Shown here: one piece after another, positions 52,806-64,000 of the stretch
Layout of the letters: every line of letters starts with the position of its first letter
Position numbering within the stretch: position 1 is the stretch's first letter
Source: Ostrinia nubilalis
Taxonomy: Eukaryota > Arthropoda > Insecta > Lepidoptera > Crambidae
Length of the DNA stretch: 64,000 bases
Assembly: GCF_963855985.1 (NCBI RefSeq)
Contig: NC_087110.1
Coordinates: 3,463,001-3,527,000, forward strand
Direction of reading: 5' to 3'
Program-made: the position numbers and the translations under genes
Notes under the pieces: generated by a model
The model's database searches: none
Told to the model about the DNA's origin: nothing
Seen by the model: the letters and a program-made list of their open reading frames with translations, nothing else

Positions 52806-53595
52806 TGCACAGTGCAAAAAAGCACAGTTAAGCATTAATCTTTTAACCCGTAATAAAATAATAACCGAACATAAAACATAATCTAACAATGACTTTTCTA
52901 CGTTTGCATTCCACCGTTTTATAGCTCGGACAAAACAAGTGTAGTCTAGTTGGCTCTCAACTTCCTGCACGAAGTTTATGAGCAATAAACACATAAATCC
53001 AGGATTGCGCGGATAAAAAAGTGTAACTCGCTCGCGACCGGAGGATTTCAATTGCACTGTACGCTGGAGATAGGGACACTTCTGTTGCATAGTTTTAATG
53101 AACGTAGGTATTTTATATTAATTGTTTGCTATTTAATTACCTACTGTTAAGTTCGGTCTTTTCACAACTAAGTATTGATAATTATTTTATTTTCTTCCTT
53201 AGATTTTTTTCTGTTGTCAAGCGACACGATGTAGTTTGAGTTTGCTCGACGCTAAAAATATTATCCATGGAAAAGACGTTTACTGATACCAATGTTACGC
53301 TTCATACCTTCGGGAAGCATTGTAATCAATCAATAGCCAGGCAATTCAATACCTACATAACTATTCGCATCGTTTGATGTTTCTGACAAAAATACAAACT
53401 CAGAACAAAAACAAAGCATCAAAGTAGTTGCTCTAACTTCCTGCACATAGTTTATGAGCAATAAACGCAAATCCAGGATTGCGCGGATAAAAAGCGACTG
53501 CTTTGACGGTAGCAAACTATTTTACCCCCCTATTTGTCTTTTGGAGATATGAGATATTTTTGGATTTTGGACCTTCATTTGATTTTCTTGTTATA

Positions 53596-53843
53596 CAGGG
53601 TGTGGTCACGTGTGGTTTTGTAAAACAACGCCCACCCCTGAGGGGTGGTAGTAAGTATACCTACATTACACTCATGCCAAAAAAATAAATAAAAAAGCGC
53701 CGTCTTGAAAGATCTAGGAGACGTTTGAAGGTTTTTAACTATTAAAGTAATAGTTAAAATTTTATTTATATTTTTCTTGTATTTTTTTTCAAGTGTACTA
53801 CCATCCCATGAGGTTGGCAGTTGTTTTACAAAACCACACCCTG
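53596..53843. mobile_element. Palindromic MITE, family H
   Basis: CAGGGTGTGG start and its complement at the end; arms share 'gttttgtaaaacaac' and 'accaccctca'-type segments. Left flank TATA, right flank TG, so any TA duplication has decayed. Confidence 0.65.
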
Positions 53844-53845
53844 TG

Positions 53846-53985
53846 ACTTATGGTCCTATGTCCCCTAGATGGGGCAGAGGGCGTCCACAACAGTCCTCCA
53901 TCTCGTTCGGTCTTGAGCTTCTCGCTTGATCTCGCTCCAGGTCTTGCCGATCTTCTTCGCCTCGTCCGCTTGCCATTCGAACATA
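53846..53985 (-). mobile_element. LINE C-terminal fragment
   Basis: Minus strand repeats the 48325-48440 fragment and extends it ('EAKKIGKTWSEIKREAQD', then 'VVDALCPI'-like). It directly follows the MITE at 53596-53843. Confidence 0.5.
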
Positions 53986-54569
53986 TTCAGCACATACAGG
54001 TATACATGCATTCATACATTGTTAAATAGAACCTTAGATTTTAAAACCAATTTATGAAGAAGATTGATCGAAGTTTTATCTTTTTTTGTGGTTTTGTTGT
54101 GATGACGATAAATTCTACGTAAAGAGAATAAATGGGCAAAATTCGATTCTTCTTTCTTTTTTTTATCGTCGGTGTGGTCTTATATTAAGTGTAATCCTTG
54201 AAATTAAAAATATAACGAAACAGTGGTAGTATCTACTAATAAATAAAACTATGATTAAGATGTTTTTTCCTTACCACAAAAGCTTGCGGAAGGAAGGCGG
54301 CATTTTTCAGAATTACTGTCTTCCGGTCATTTAGTTTGTGACGGAGAAACCATTATGGGACCCATTTGTAACACGTTTCAGCCTCATGTTATGTGACAAT
54401 ATAAAATTTACTGTTGCGGCATTTTTGTAGGCGTTTCTGAAGTGTTCAGCTCAGATTTGCGTGCGAAATAGGCTTCTCACCACAGCAACTCCTCGGTTAG
54501 TCCTGGAAAAAGTAAAACTATCTTTGGACTCTGATCTAAAATAGTCGGAAGAAACAAGTTAGCTTTCAT

Positions 54570-54690
54570 CATCATCATCATTTCAGCCATAGGACGTCTA
54601 CTGTTGAACATTAGGCCGCCCCAAATGCTTTCCACAAAGCCCGGTTGCGGCCTGCATCCAGCGCCTTCCTGGCTACCTTTATGGGAGCTT
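54570..54690 (-). mobile_element. RTE-type LINE 3' stub, type 2
   Basis: ATC tail 'catcatcatcatttcagcc' then the inverted coding end. The 172-codon minus-strand open frame crossing here is partly this stub and is not a gene. 54748-54774 nearby is a palindrome with 12-bp arms. Confidence 0.65.
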
Positions 54691-55644
54691 TGGAATCTGG
54701 AATCTTTGGAATCTTTAATTATACTTAACCAGATTGATGACATGATGACAGATGTTATTACCAATAACATCTGTCGCGGAACCGATGAAAAGTAGAATTC
54801 TCGAATCGAAACCACTTCTCGATAAAGAATGCAGGTTTTTGTGCTTGTTGTATCTGGATGAAAAAGTGGGAAATTGTGATTTGCAGACTTTGCAGTGCTC
54901 CTTGATGCAGTTGACCGCCATTGGCTGTGATGATGATAAATAAGATTATATGAGTAGATACTAGATTCATGACAGAGATCTGAGTTTACCGTCAAAGTTC
55001 TCTACAACAAGGTAGTACAAGTAGAGTAAACATAACCATTAGTAAACGCAGCACTAATTAATTTTGCTAATGCGGCGTTAAATTGGTTATCTTCATATGG
55101 GGATGTGTGTAATTTGCGTACAATCGCCCCTATCTTGATTTAATTTAATTTAACAAGCCAACCTAAGGGGTCCTTGATTGATGAACAGAGGCAACTTTCT
55201 TCGGTCAAACTTGGATGGGTGATCTAATCTGGATAATTTTTAATTCAGAATGAATGATGAACTTCTTGAGTGGAGATTTAAGCTATCTTTTTCACGCGGG
55301 TGAATTTCAGTCTGTCACAATGTCTTTATCGCTTGTCCCTGTTCTTTCGCATACCATGTATTTTTTTGAATTAGTGTACTTTTCTGTTCTGCTTTTTCCC
55401 TCAAAAAGAGGGTCTTAAACTACCTTTCATATAAATCAGTAATTAACCGAAAACTAACTTTACCGATATAAACCACTAGGTTTAAGCAAGAAAGATTAAC
55501 AAAAAAACATTTAAACCTATCCATCGTCACAAACATTCACATATTAATATTAAAAGGGAATTAGGAAGTAGGAATAAGAGTATTTACGAGATCAAATCAG
55601 AAGTGAGGAGATACGTAAACGATCTAAAGTCACTGCCATAGCCC

Positions 55645-55890
55645 GACGGATTAGCTGAAGTGGCAATGGGCAAGGCACATAGTACGCAGAACCGGCTGAT
55701 GGGGCAGCAAGGTTCTGGAGTGGAGGCCACGTACCGGAAAACGCAGCGTGAGACGTCCACCCACAAGGTGGACCGACAACCTGATAAGGGTAGCAGGAAG
55801 TCGCTGGATGCAGGCCGCTACCAACCGTGCGATGTGGAAGTCTTTGGGGGAAGCCTATGTTCAGTAGTTGACGTCCTATGGCTGAAATTA
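55645..55890 (+). mobile_element. RTE-type LINE 3' end, best type 2 copy
   Basis: Forward frame 'KWQWARHIVRRT', stop, 'KVLEWRPRTGKRSVRRPP', 'RWTDNLIRVAGSRWMQAATN', 'WKSLGEAYVQ', stop, 'LTSYG', stop. Two nonsense changes. It preserves about 80 codons of the C terminus of an RTE-type endonuclease-reverse transcriptase. Confidence 0.75.
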
Positions 55891-56256
55891 TGAATAAAAG
55901 TATAAAATAGAATAGAATCATAATACGGGTCATATAATTTAATTTGGTTCCCAGATTAGTTTAGGATACAACCCAAAATTGCATAAAAGAAATTCCGTGT
56001 CAGTTAGAGCCCGTATTACCAACAAAATCTACAAAACAAATATGGACGCAGCAAAAAACGAATGTTTTGCATAACAAAAGCGACATGGACAGGACAAACC
56101 TTTTTTCCGTTTTGTTACAACTTTGTTAATTAAAATTCTGATTTTAGACGAACACTCCGTTACACTGTATAGGAACAATTTTTCTTATACTTGTAATTTT
56201 TTATGCATTTCAACGTACAGTGCCTAAATCTAAATAGTGATGAAGTTGGTTCTTTA

Positions 56257-56382
56257 GGCTGAGATACACCACCTAGCTTTAACCGTGACTATAACGATAA
56301 CCGGCGTATTTTGTATGGAGTTTGACAGATTTTTGACGTATGTTAAAGTCAAAGTACCTACTTAAGATGGTGCAACCCAGCC
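56257..56382 (+). mobile_element. Palindromic MITE, family D
   Basis: 'ggctgagatacaccacctag' to 'ggtgcaacccagcc', TTA on both sides. Confidence 0.7.
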
Positions 56383-57699
56383 TTAATGTTCTATTCGAAT
56401 CGGAAAGCTTTATGATGCTTGTAGCTAAGGGCCCTTTCCCACTGCTGTCCAGTTTTGCCGGATCCAGTAATGCCATATCCTGTAGACTGTCGTGTGAACA
56501 CGTTTTATGTGTGTGTGTAAATTCAAACAGATCGGTTTTTTATGGACACTGTAAACGGGATGTTCGCGTGAATATTAAAACTGCAAAAATAGTTCCTGCA
56601 AAAACGGCATATCTTCGAAAGATCTTTAATTCTCCTACCACCCTTACATGTATAAAAATCGACTATTAAGCGCTTTCTCACATCCTTTAAGCCTACAGCT
56701 ATAGCGGAATTCCCTTACGACATTAACGTTGGTGAATTCATTCCAGCTGAATAGGCATTCTCGCTCGCTCCATCATAGATCGCATCTGCACCCCTCAGGT
56801 GAGATTTTAATCTGGCACCAACCCATTATACGAAAAGAGTATTTTTCTCATTGTACTCCCAAAGAGCTTCGAGATATATGAGCATGATATGGTGAAGAGC
56901 CAATTTCACAACTTCGTTTATTTGGATGATATTTTTGCCAGTTATTTTGGTTTGGAAAGTAAATTACTGACACGATTTTGATAAAAAGGGATAGACCTGA
57001 GATCATGGGATAACCTGGTCATTCAAGTTATAAGTGGACATAGATTTTCTTAGATAATCTTTTTTTTGAGAGAGTAGAATAGTTTTTTCGCAATTTTGTA
57101 CTAGCAAACTGAAAAGGCCAATTACGCGAGACAATATTTACAAGAATGATCATAGTGATGATGATAGATAAAGCCAATGACCAAAAAAAAACGCTCATAC
57201 CACTAAACGGATTGCGCTGAAAGGCTCTCAGATATAGTTATTACGACATAGATATCCGCTAAGGAAGGATTTCCCAAAAATTCAACCCCTAAGGGGATAA
57301 AAATAAATGGGGTTCAAAGTATAACTCGCGCATAGCTGTTGGAAAAAGCTAGTTGGTTTATAAATAACGGAGCTCGAAGTTACCAAACATGCAAAAAAGA
57401 ACATGCTCTATTTTTTAAGTTTCAAAAAAGCCTTAACATCAAGCAACTAACGGTTCCACTTGGCTCGTGCCAGTTTTGGATAGTATCCAGCTTGATTGGT
57501 TAAGAAAAGGTGACAATTACAAAGTGTTTGAAATCCAAGCACTCATGAGAAAACTTAGCTAATACTTTGTATTCTGTGTGAGTCGTGAAGTTTTACAGAA
57601 TGCCAAACTCGAATTTCACTGCGAATTTACCTTTTGAGATTCCAACGCAGAACTGAACTGCAGAAAATCTTGCTACAATCGCAAGACGCGCGTTGAACG
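56383..57699. other. No gene; one Helitron-like relic
   Basis: 57225-57355 has a faint family B pattern ('aattcaacccctaagggg', ending 'gctagttgg'). A 109-codon open frame at 56340-56669 begins inside the MITE and is not supported. Confidence 0.45.
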
Positions 57700-57800
57700 A
57701 GAATTGAAGGGTATATAAACTGATTTTAGAGTCTTCGGGAGTGTGATCGTAACCATAACCCAAGTTTTGAGAGTTTTCTGCATGTTAATACTCTTGGTAT
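57700..57800 (+). promoter_or_regulatory. TATA-type promoter candidate
   Basis: GGGTATATAAACTG at 57709-57722. About 31 bp downstream lies 'cgggagtgtgatcg' as a possible start. The first ATG (57781) opens a short hydrophobic stretch of about ten residues (MLILLVYLCRF) that runs past a possible donor 'ttggtata'. Short signal-peptide first exons after a TATA box are common in insect cuticle and secreted-protein genes, but no second exon is identified. Confidence 0.3.
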
Positions 57801-59033
57801 ATTTATGTAGATTTAGTTCAAAACACCACAGACGATAGTCTGTATTTCAGATTGTTGGCACATCAAAATTATAAATGCAAGGGTAATTAATACTGACTGT
57901 TTGTAACATTTTTTTACATTAAAAAAATAATGGACCACACAAAGCGAAGGACCTACCATTTATTATGGATTTATGAATTCACGAATTAATGTGATGGGTT
58001 CTCGAATGGTAACTAACGTCTTGGCAGACGCATAGTTAAACACCTCCTTGCTCGATAGACCGACGATCCCCAGAAGTAGTGTGACTGGATGAATAAAACT
58101 TAGACCTAAACTAAATCTTAACTAGTGGCTTACACATAACAGTGGTCTGTAAGCCTATCTATAATAATGAGTACCTACTTCGTAATAGGCTAAAATACTT
58201 CTAATTATTGTATCTTATGTAAGTTATCTATTTGCTTTCTGCTATAATAATCCCGATTAACTTGTTAGCAACTTCTAATATGTACCCGATAGTCCATGTA
58301 GAAGTTGTCAGCCAAGTTAGAAGTGGGACGGTCACGACACTGGCTTAGTTTGTTTTGTTGATTTGCTCTTAATTAACTTTGCTGGACATATTTTTCTGTG
58401 AATGTATTTTTATGTGTAACTAATACGATGTCTAAATTCTTATTCTTATTATTCTTATTATTCTTACATAACGACTTAATTATTATATTAAATATTTAAA
58501 GATAATACTTTGGAAACACTTCAAATAAGTACCCACCCACATTGGTACGTAAAAAGCCTTCTGAAAAGGACAGAAAATGCCAACTTTTCTTGGAATTAAG
58601 TTGTTAAACGGTATTTATTTTCTTGTTAGTGTCGATTTAGAACCACGAAAATAAACAAATAAATATTGTTAATAAGCTTACCGCGAAAATGAGAGAAGAA
58701 ACAAAAATTCCTAAGATGTAATTTCGTAGCAGGACACGTAGGTACTCGTAGAATACGCAAAGATGTTTCAACGATTTTGTTTGAAACCCTCCAAAAGTTT
58801 TCGCGTTTTAAGATGGAAGTTTGTTGAAAAGCTGAAGAAGGCGATGGGTGGTCATTAATTTTTTACCATAATTAGTTCGTATGAATTAATCACATTAATT
58901 ACTTTAACTTTGGAGTAATATGAACAGTAATTTAAGTTCTTGTTTATTATTCTGTACCTAATGGAAACAGATACGAGCCTTTTGAAAGCTCTGTTTGAAT
59001 TCTTTCATAGTCAGCGCTTACAAAGTCATCTAG
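57801..59033. other. No recognisable feature
   Basis: AT-rich, with a TTATTC microsatellite near 58437-58475. No coding signal. Confidence 0.5.
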
Positions 59034-59160
59034 CGCCCGTATTCACAAACGATGCTTGCATAAGTGACGCAACAAATCGAACGCACAGCGTGTGTCACCC
59101 GGTGTGTCCTCGCGTACTGTGACTGTGAGACCTCATATTAATGTTTGTGAATACGGACGT
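59034..59160 (-). mobile_element. Palindromic MITE, family E
   Basis: 'cgcccgtattcacaaacgat' to 'aatgtttgtgaatacggacg', with an internal deletion around the middle. Confidence 0.65.
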
Positions 59161-59469
59161 AGTAGTTTAGATACCAGAGAATACGGGTTTGATGATCCCC
59201 TATAATGCAAACGTTTGTGTACGAATTTATGGGTGCTTTCTGGGTGTTTACTTTGGGACTAGATGGTTCTATGAAAAGTTCAAGGATTTTTGTGTTATCC
59301 ATTTTTCTTTTTGTGGCTCTCTCTATTTTGTGTTTCATTTCTTATAATTATTTTTTAGGTCTTGTTCTATTAGGTACAGGATACATTAATGTCAAATGCT
59401 CGTGTCTTGAAACAAAGCTAAGGATCGTTTTCAAAATCTATCAAACTCGAAACAAAAACACCGCGGCAC

Positions 59470-59766
59470 CGGTTATCGTTATACTTAGTTACGTTTTAAG
59501 TTAGGTCATGCAACTCAGCCTTAAGAATCGATTCGAAAATCCGAGATTAACGAAGGGTATTTATTATTGTTTGTTAAATTGTTAGCTTGTTAGTTCGTTA
59601 TTATATTGTTAATTCGTTACACTATACAACTATATCGATAAACACTTATGCTGGGTTGCACCATCTTACTTTAACTTTGACAAACGTCAAAAATCTGTCA
59701 AACTTCATACAAAATACACCGGTTATCGTTATAGTTACGGTCAATGTTAGGTGGTGCAACTCAGCC
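59470..59766. mobile_element. Family D MITE and a half copy
   Basis: 59649-59766 is a near-complete copy ('gctgggttgcaccatcttac' to 'ggtggtgcaactcagcc'). 59470-59522 carries only one end ('ccggttatcgttatac' to 'catgcaactcagcc'). Confidence 0.65.
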
Positions 59767-60227
59767 TTAGTTTGCTTCTAAGGTTACTGATGTAAGATAG
59801 TTTGTGTTACTCAAAGCGAATTCTAAGTGCTGGTGCAACTCAAGTTATCGAGAACACAGTGGCATGCTCGGATCTAACGCTGAGTTTAGCTTCGAATTAT
59901 TGGTGCAATCTATATTATATTGTTTTAGACCTGTCTGTAACGTTGATGTATTTTGAAGATTTAACATTAATTTTGATGCAAATATGTGTGCGAAAATCAG
60001 GCTTGACCAGCTTGGGGGGTTCAAATACTTCATTTGCTTTTGGTAAATCAGATGATAGTGTTCCTGCGAGATTAAAAGACCTGATGCTGCTGATGATGAT
60101 AATGATGATAAGCTTACGCTTATTACATATCTTGTAAATGGTAAATAAGATGCTGAGAATGAATGTGACTGAGTCCTGTGTCTGTGTTCTCAACACCAGC
60201 TATTATTATTTTGTCACAAAGTCATCA

Positions 60228-60380
60228 TCATTTAATTTTCAGCCATGGAACGTCCACTGCTGAATGATTTCCATAACGACCGGTTGGTCTGCATCCAGCG
60301 CCTTCCTGCTACCTTTATGAGGTCGTCGGTCCACCTTGTTAGTGGACGTCCTACGCTGCGCTGTCTCGAAGTGGTTGTAG
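60228..60380 (-). mobile_element. RTE-type LINE 3' stub, type 2
   Basis: 'catcatcatttaattttcag', 'gtccactgctgaatgattt', 'ggtccaccttgt'; minus strand, with deletions. Confidence 0.6.
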
Positions 60381-60766
60381 GGAAAGGTATATTTGTGCCC
60401 TGATAAGAGTCTAAAACTGGGAATAGACAAGATGTAGATTGCGATCTAAAATGTGGCTACATCTTTATCCGATAACCTCAAATTCTTACAGCATAACTTT
60501 CCCTAACTTTTGACTTCGAAGGTATCTTGAATCAAACGCTGATCGGATAACGTTACAGTCAATTGTTCGTGCTAGTTTGAACTAGTTAGAACTAGCTAAC
60601 TATGTAGTTCGACAGTGACGTCACGAGTGCGAGTGTGGGGATTGGGTTAAGCCATATGATCTTGATTACTCGTATAGTAACGTTCTCTACTGAATGTTAT
60701 CTTTAAAGTTCTTATTTTATTACTCTCTCTTGCTCTCTTTTAAGGATGATTTTTTTTTATTTCTAA

Positions 60767-60925
60767 CTAGCGGCCGCCCGCAACTTCGTACGCGTGGATC
60801 CGTTTTACCCCCTTAGGAGTAAAACTTTGCAAAATCCCGTCTTATTGAACACCTACGTTCTAAAAGGAACCCCCATCAAAAATTTAAGACTCCTAGCACT
60901 TTTAGTTTCTGAAATTTCGTAAAAT
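60767..60925 (-). mobile_element. Helitron-like family B, 5'-deleted
   Basis: CTAG at 60767-60770 after A, then 'cggccgcccgcaacttcgta' and 'ggaacccccatc'; the TC end is missing. Confidence 0.6.
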
Positions 60926-60956
60926 TATTAGAAATTTGTATTGCACAAATTACTAA

Positions 60957-61058
60957 AGCTGAGATGCATAATAACAATAACAATAACTTACTTTTTGTAT
61001 AAAGTTTGACAGACTTTTGACGTTTGTCAAATTTAAAGTAAGATGCTGCAAATCAGCC
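60957..61058 (+). mobile_element. Family D MITE, diverged
   Basis: 'gctgagatgcataataac' to 'gctgcaaatcagcc'; central part 'agtttgacagacttttgacg' kept. Confidence 0.55.
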
Positions 61059-61069
61059 TAATAGTTCCG

Positions 61070-61215
61070 TTAGCCCCTCGTACTAAGCTAAATATGCTTG
61101 TGTCACGAGTGGGCTCACAACAATAGTCGAGCGGCGGCGGGATTCGAACCAGCGTTCCTCGGATCACGAGTCGGCCAGTCCGACCTCTTTACCGTTCAGC
61201 TATCGTGGCTTCATG
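61070..61215 (-). mobile_element. SINE B
   Basis: Minus-strand head with A box ('tagctgaacggtaaagagg') and B box region ('ctggttcgaatcc'), then 'gctcgactattgttgtgagc'. The tail ends in 'acgaggggctaac'. Confidence 0.65.
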
Positions 61216-61832
61216 AATGAATATTGAAATATTATTCTAATGCAAACTAAAAACAAAAGTAACTTTTACATTCCAAATGTATAATTATGTATTATGGCGA
61301 TGAGCTCTCATACATTTACACATACATACCTAACGCTCTTTCACGCGGGGGTATAATTCAACTAACTGTTCAACCTGTAATCTAAATCTAAAATAAACGT
61401 CGATCCAGGACAAATTTGTTACTGAACTTTCAGAATTTATGATGACACTGACCAGCTGTTACGCGTTAAACGACAATTATATAAATCTGGCGCTTGAAAC
61501 TATCGGGGATTGGAAATAAATCTGCTTAAAATATAGTTTATGTACGTGTTGAAATAATTTATAGCATTTTAAACACTGAATTTCAGTGGCGCTTTTAGTA
61601 TTATAAGTCTTAGTATGTTTGCAGAATTGCTTTTTCTCAATGGTTGCGTAAGTAAAATGCTTATTTCGATTGGTAAGACAATTTAATAACATTGAGTTTA
61701 TTTAATATTTACATTTCATAATTAAAGTAGTCTTGGATTATAATATGGTGCATATCTTTTCTTAAACCTTTATTTTTCACCTGTCATCCGCTTTGCAATA
61801 GAGGGAAGTCGAACCTTAACTTCGAACTCCTC

Positions 61833-61975
61833 CTATGTTTCGTTGCGGGTCCAATGACAGTTAAATTTCTCCCGGGACAAACTTGACCTTCACTGGTTGG
61901 GTTTTTAATGGCGGCCAAGCTGTAGATCCTGGCTACACAGGAGTTGCAGCGTGGGAACGAGAGGTGGGAATTATG
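61833..61975 (+). repeat. Repeat family M
   Basis: 'tttcgttgcgggtccaatga' to 'gaacgagaggtgggaatta'; the final 'gtcccgta' is lost. Confidence 0.65.
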
Positions 61976-62524
61976 GGAGAGTGGGTTAGTCTCGGATTAT
62001 AAAACGAAGTTCCAAACTAAAACATCGTTTCAAAACTGTTACTTACAATATTTGGAACAAACGTAACCCAAGATTGAATCCGTTCTTGAGACTGGTTTCA
62101 TACCAAAGTATTGGTTTTATTCTATGGGTCTTCAAGTAGGAGTTAAGGTATGTTTGTATAAAAAATAAAGAACAGTTAAGTGTCTAAAACGTATTTCATT
62201 GGATCCTCTAGATGTCTATTCAATTTGCCATATAAGAAAAATTCATCCGGACCGACCGTTAGTCGTGTTCAATCGTTCCGTTCCACGTACGTATAATTTC
62301 GTCGGCTTTAACTCGGTCGATTAAGTGTAGGTACCTATCGTGGTACGCGGCGCGTGAAACGGAATGCATCCAGCTACAACGGAAAAATGCACAGAAGAAT
62401 CTCGTAGTTGCGATTACGTTCCGAATTTAAAATCTTTTTAAATTGGATTTTGGAACATGATGCTTTTTCTTGGTTGCCAGGCTGTCACTAATTATTGGCG
62501 ATTTTAAAGCGACAACGGACTGGG

Positions 62525-62640
62525 CCAACTTGTGACCCAAAGAACGCTGGTTCGATCGCTGCCGCCATTGGAGTATTGTGGACCACTGTACGAGTGCATA
62601 TTTAAAGGGTTAATGGGATTAACCTCATTAATTATTTAAA
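62525..62640 (+). mobile_element. SINE B relative, diverged
   Basis: 'acgctggttcgatcgctgcc', 'gagtattgtgg', 'aagggttaatgggatta'. Plus strand, low similarity. Confidence 0.4.
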
Positions 62641-62897
62641 AAAAATGTTGTTATGGCAATAGCAGTCCAAATTCCTAGCTCGAATCCGTCGTTATACATT
62701 ACTTGCATCTTTTGAAAACGTTCCGCATTCACTTCTGAAAATCTTAAGATTTTAGAAATCCAAGTTAATTCTAATTTCTAAGGGCGATTTAAGCAGTATG
62801 TAACTATTTCTACTGAAATAAATAATTTCGACATACATTTTTAGAATGCTTATTAGCTGCAGTGACTAATTGCCTTATCTCCTAAGTTCCTCTGATT

Positions 62898-63045
62898 AAT
62901 TTCGTTGCAGGTCCTATGACAGCTTACCTTTCCTCGGAACAAACTTGACCTTCACTGGTTGGGTATTATTGGCGGTCAAGCTGTAGATCCTGGCTACTCA
63001 GGAGTTGAAGCGGTGGGACGAGCGGTGGGAATAGTCCCGTGTCCT
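62898..63045 (+). repeat. Repeat family M
   Basis: 'tttcgttgcaggtcctatga' to 'gtgggaatagtcccgtgt', with a few deletions. Confidence 0.65.
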
Positions 63046-63102
63046 TAAACCTTGGTAGTACGATCACTTAAGTAAAATAAATCTTTACCTCGTATTCAGG
63101 CA

Positions 63103-63549
63103 CTAATGAAAGTATATTAAATGACGTAGAACTGTTAATGTAAATCGGATTAAACCGATCTTATTACAAAAAATCAGATACGTTGTTGGGATGTGAAAAT
63201 GCTTTAAAATTGCAGCAGAACAAAATGCATCGGATCGGAAGAATTCCGTTTCAATGAGGGCCCAATTGAGTCTGGTACGGCACATCAAGCTGTAACATGG
63301 TAGTCTCTTATACTCAGTAATAGAGTCGCTTTTGCAACAAAATTGTATAGACTGATGTTGGTAAATGTACAATCTCGTACCGTATTTTATGTGGTCATCT
63401 TGCAGGATTTGTAGAGGCTCGTTTAATTTCTCGGGAGTTTCGTCTGGTTGAGCTGGGATTTTATTTGCTGTACCTTTAGTTACAGCCTCTATTTCTATGC
63501 TACTGTATTGTTGTAAATGTAATGAAAAAAAAAAAAGAAAAAAAAACAT
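63103..63549 (-). CDS. Unrecognised 148-codon open frame, doubtful
   Basis: An uninterrupted minus-strand frame in AT-rich DNA. After a start rich in Phe, residues about 15-50 look protein-like ('IEIEAVTKGTANKIP', 'ETPEKLNEPLQILQ'). The remainder has the look of non-coding translation. It could contain one real exon, with an acceptor near 63506 ('acaatacag' on the minus strand). No family is recognised and chance is a fair explanation. Confidence 0.2.
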   Translation of the reverse strand: MFFFLFFFSLHLQQYSSIEIEAVTKGTANKIPAQPDETPEKLNEPLQILQDDHIKYGTRLYIYQHQSIQFCCKSDSITEYKRLPCYSLMCRTRLNWALIETEFFRSDAFCSAAILKHFHIPTTYLIFCNKIGLIRFTLTVLRHLIYFH

Positions 63550-63654
63550 TGCGGGCTCAGAAATAACGTAAGGAGCTGAAAAAAAAAACTAAAAAATAAA
63601 TTATATATTTTTTTTAATTAATAATTTGTTACTATTATTGTCCCGTCAACTCCG

Positions 63655-63750
63655 TGGTAAAGCTAAATTAAGCTTGCTGAATTCACCAGAGTAGTCCGGG
63701 GTTCGAACCCATGCGTTTCTCGAATCTCGATTCGGCTAGTTCGTCATCAC
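63655..63750 (-). mobile_element. tRNA-like SINE head remnant
   Basis: Minus strand: B box-like 'gggttcgaaccc' and 'gagaaacgcatg'. Resembles SINE B but diverged. Confidence 0.4.
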
Positions 63751-63765
63751 AGTATAGTTGCTATT

Positions 63766-64000
63766 CAAAATCAAAATCAAAATCAAAAAATATTTATTCA
63801 GTTTAGACCACAAGTGGCACTTATGAACGTCAATAGAAAATAATAAAAAAAGAAAAGGTAGCCCTTATGGGGCACTTTACATGTCTCCTTATCTTTTGGG
63901 CCCTACCAGCGCTTCGAGACAAACATATGGCAAGTGCTGAGAAGAAACGCCGGAACAAACTCAGCCTATTTCTTCTTTGGATAGCTTAATTTATTCCATG
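63766..64000 (-). mobile_element. CR1-type LINE 3' end
   Basis: On the minus strand: 'gagtttgttccggcgtttct', 'gaagcgctggtagggccc', 'aaataagga'-type middle, then 'ctgaataaatattttttgat' and a (TTTGAT)n tail read here as 'aaaatcaaaatcaaaatc'. It continues beyond the window edge, so the size of the copy is unknown. Confidence 0.7.

Noticed and set aside
54477..54995. 172-codon minus-strand open frame
   Set aside because: It crosses an RTE stub and a GAT-type repeat; no domain, and the composition is that of translated repeat.

Overview
The window looks like intergenic or intronic DNA from a moth or butterfly. It is AT-rich and packed with short interspersed elements of kinds typical of Lepidoptera. 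These include three families of Helitron-like elements with a TC start and a CTAG end, 3' stubs of RTE-type LINEs, tRNA-derived SINEs, many palindromic MITEs, and a CR1-type 3' end with TTTGAC or TTTGAT repeats. No host protein gene can be assigned with confidence. The only convincing long coding regions are three retrotransposon ORFs: LINE ORF1 at 32833-34428, LINE ORF2 at 34416-37292, and a BEL/Pao gag-protease ORF at 41501-44020.

Layout. 1-2.4 kb: SINE and RTE fragments. 2.4-2.64 kb: a GC-richer patch with a CTCF-like motif, a possible initiator and a perfect splice donor, which is the best candidate for a host gene start. 3.49-5.12 kb: a DNA transposon with long compound terminal inverted repeats and a 9-bp target duplication, carrying a nested Helitron piece. 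5.2-19 kb: a mosaic of Helitron-like elements, MITEs, SINEs (one with a 5S rRNA-like head, one inserted inside a MITE) and RTE stubs. 19.6-25.4 kb: an inverted-repeat complex with nested palindromic elements, a GC-rich patch, a TATA candidate and a 41-42 bp minisatellite. 25.4-32 kb: more MITEs and stubs, a G-run motif, and a Penelope-like remnant with a degenerate hammerhead ribozyme core. 32.1-38.0 kb: a LINE with two open frames. 40.2-45.1 kb: an older tandem-monomer repeat that received a very recent BEL/Pao insertion with identical 265-bp LTRs and a TAAAT duplication. This BEL copy has lost most of pol. 45.5-64 kb: another dense mosaic of the same families, with a TATA-type promoter candidate near 57.7 kb.

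How the parts relate. The window is mainly a record of transposition. The LINE supplies endonuclease and reverse transcriptase, and its 3' end resembles the tails of shorter elements at 11.7 and 63.8 kb, including the 5S-headed SINE, which suggests mobilisation in trans. The deleted BEL copy keeps gag, protease, primer site and LTRs, so it could have been copied only with reverse transcriptase and integrase from a complete relative. MITEs and Helitron-like elements here carry no proteins.

Stretches over about 300 bases not listed separately, in which I see only AT-rich sequence without coding signal or recognisable repeats: 640-950, 1470-1828, 1946-2399, 2640-3313, 5280-5742, 7880-8587, 8728-9358, 9460-10017, 12301-12726, 13657-14189, 14756-15336, 15606-16144, 18546-18854, 19076-19599, 23641-24231, 25831-26235, 45086-45578, 45782-46294, 46941-47439, 47641-48094, 49896-50544, 52806-53595, 53986-54569, 54691-55644, 55891-56256, 59767-60227, 60381-60766, 61216-61832 and 61976-62524. 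All boundaries of repeat fragments are approximate unless a target duplication or terminus is stated.
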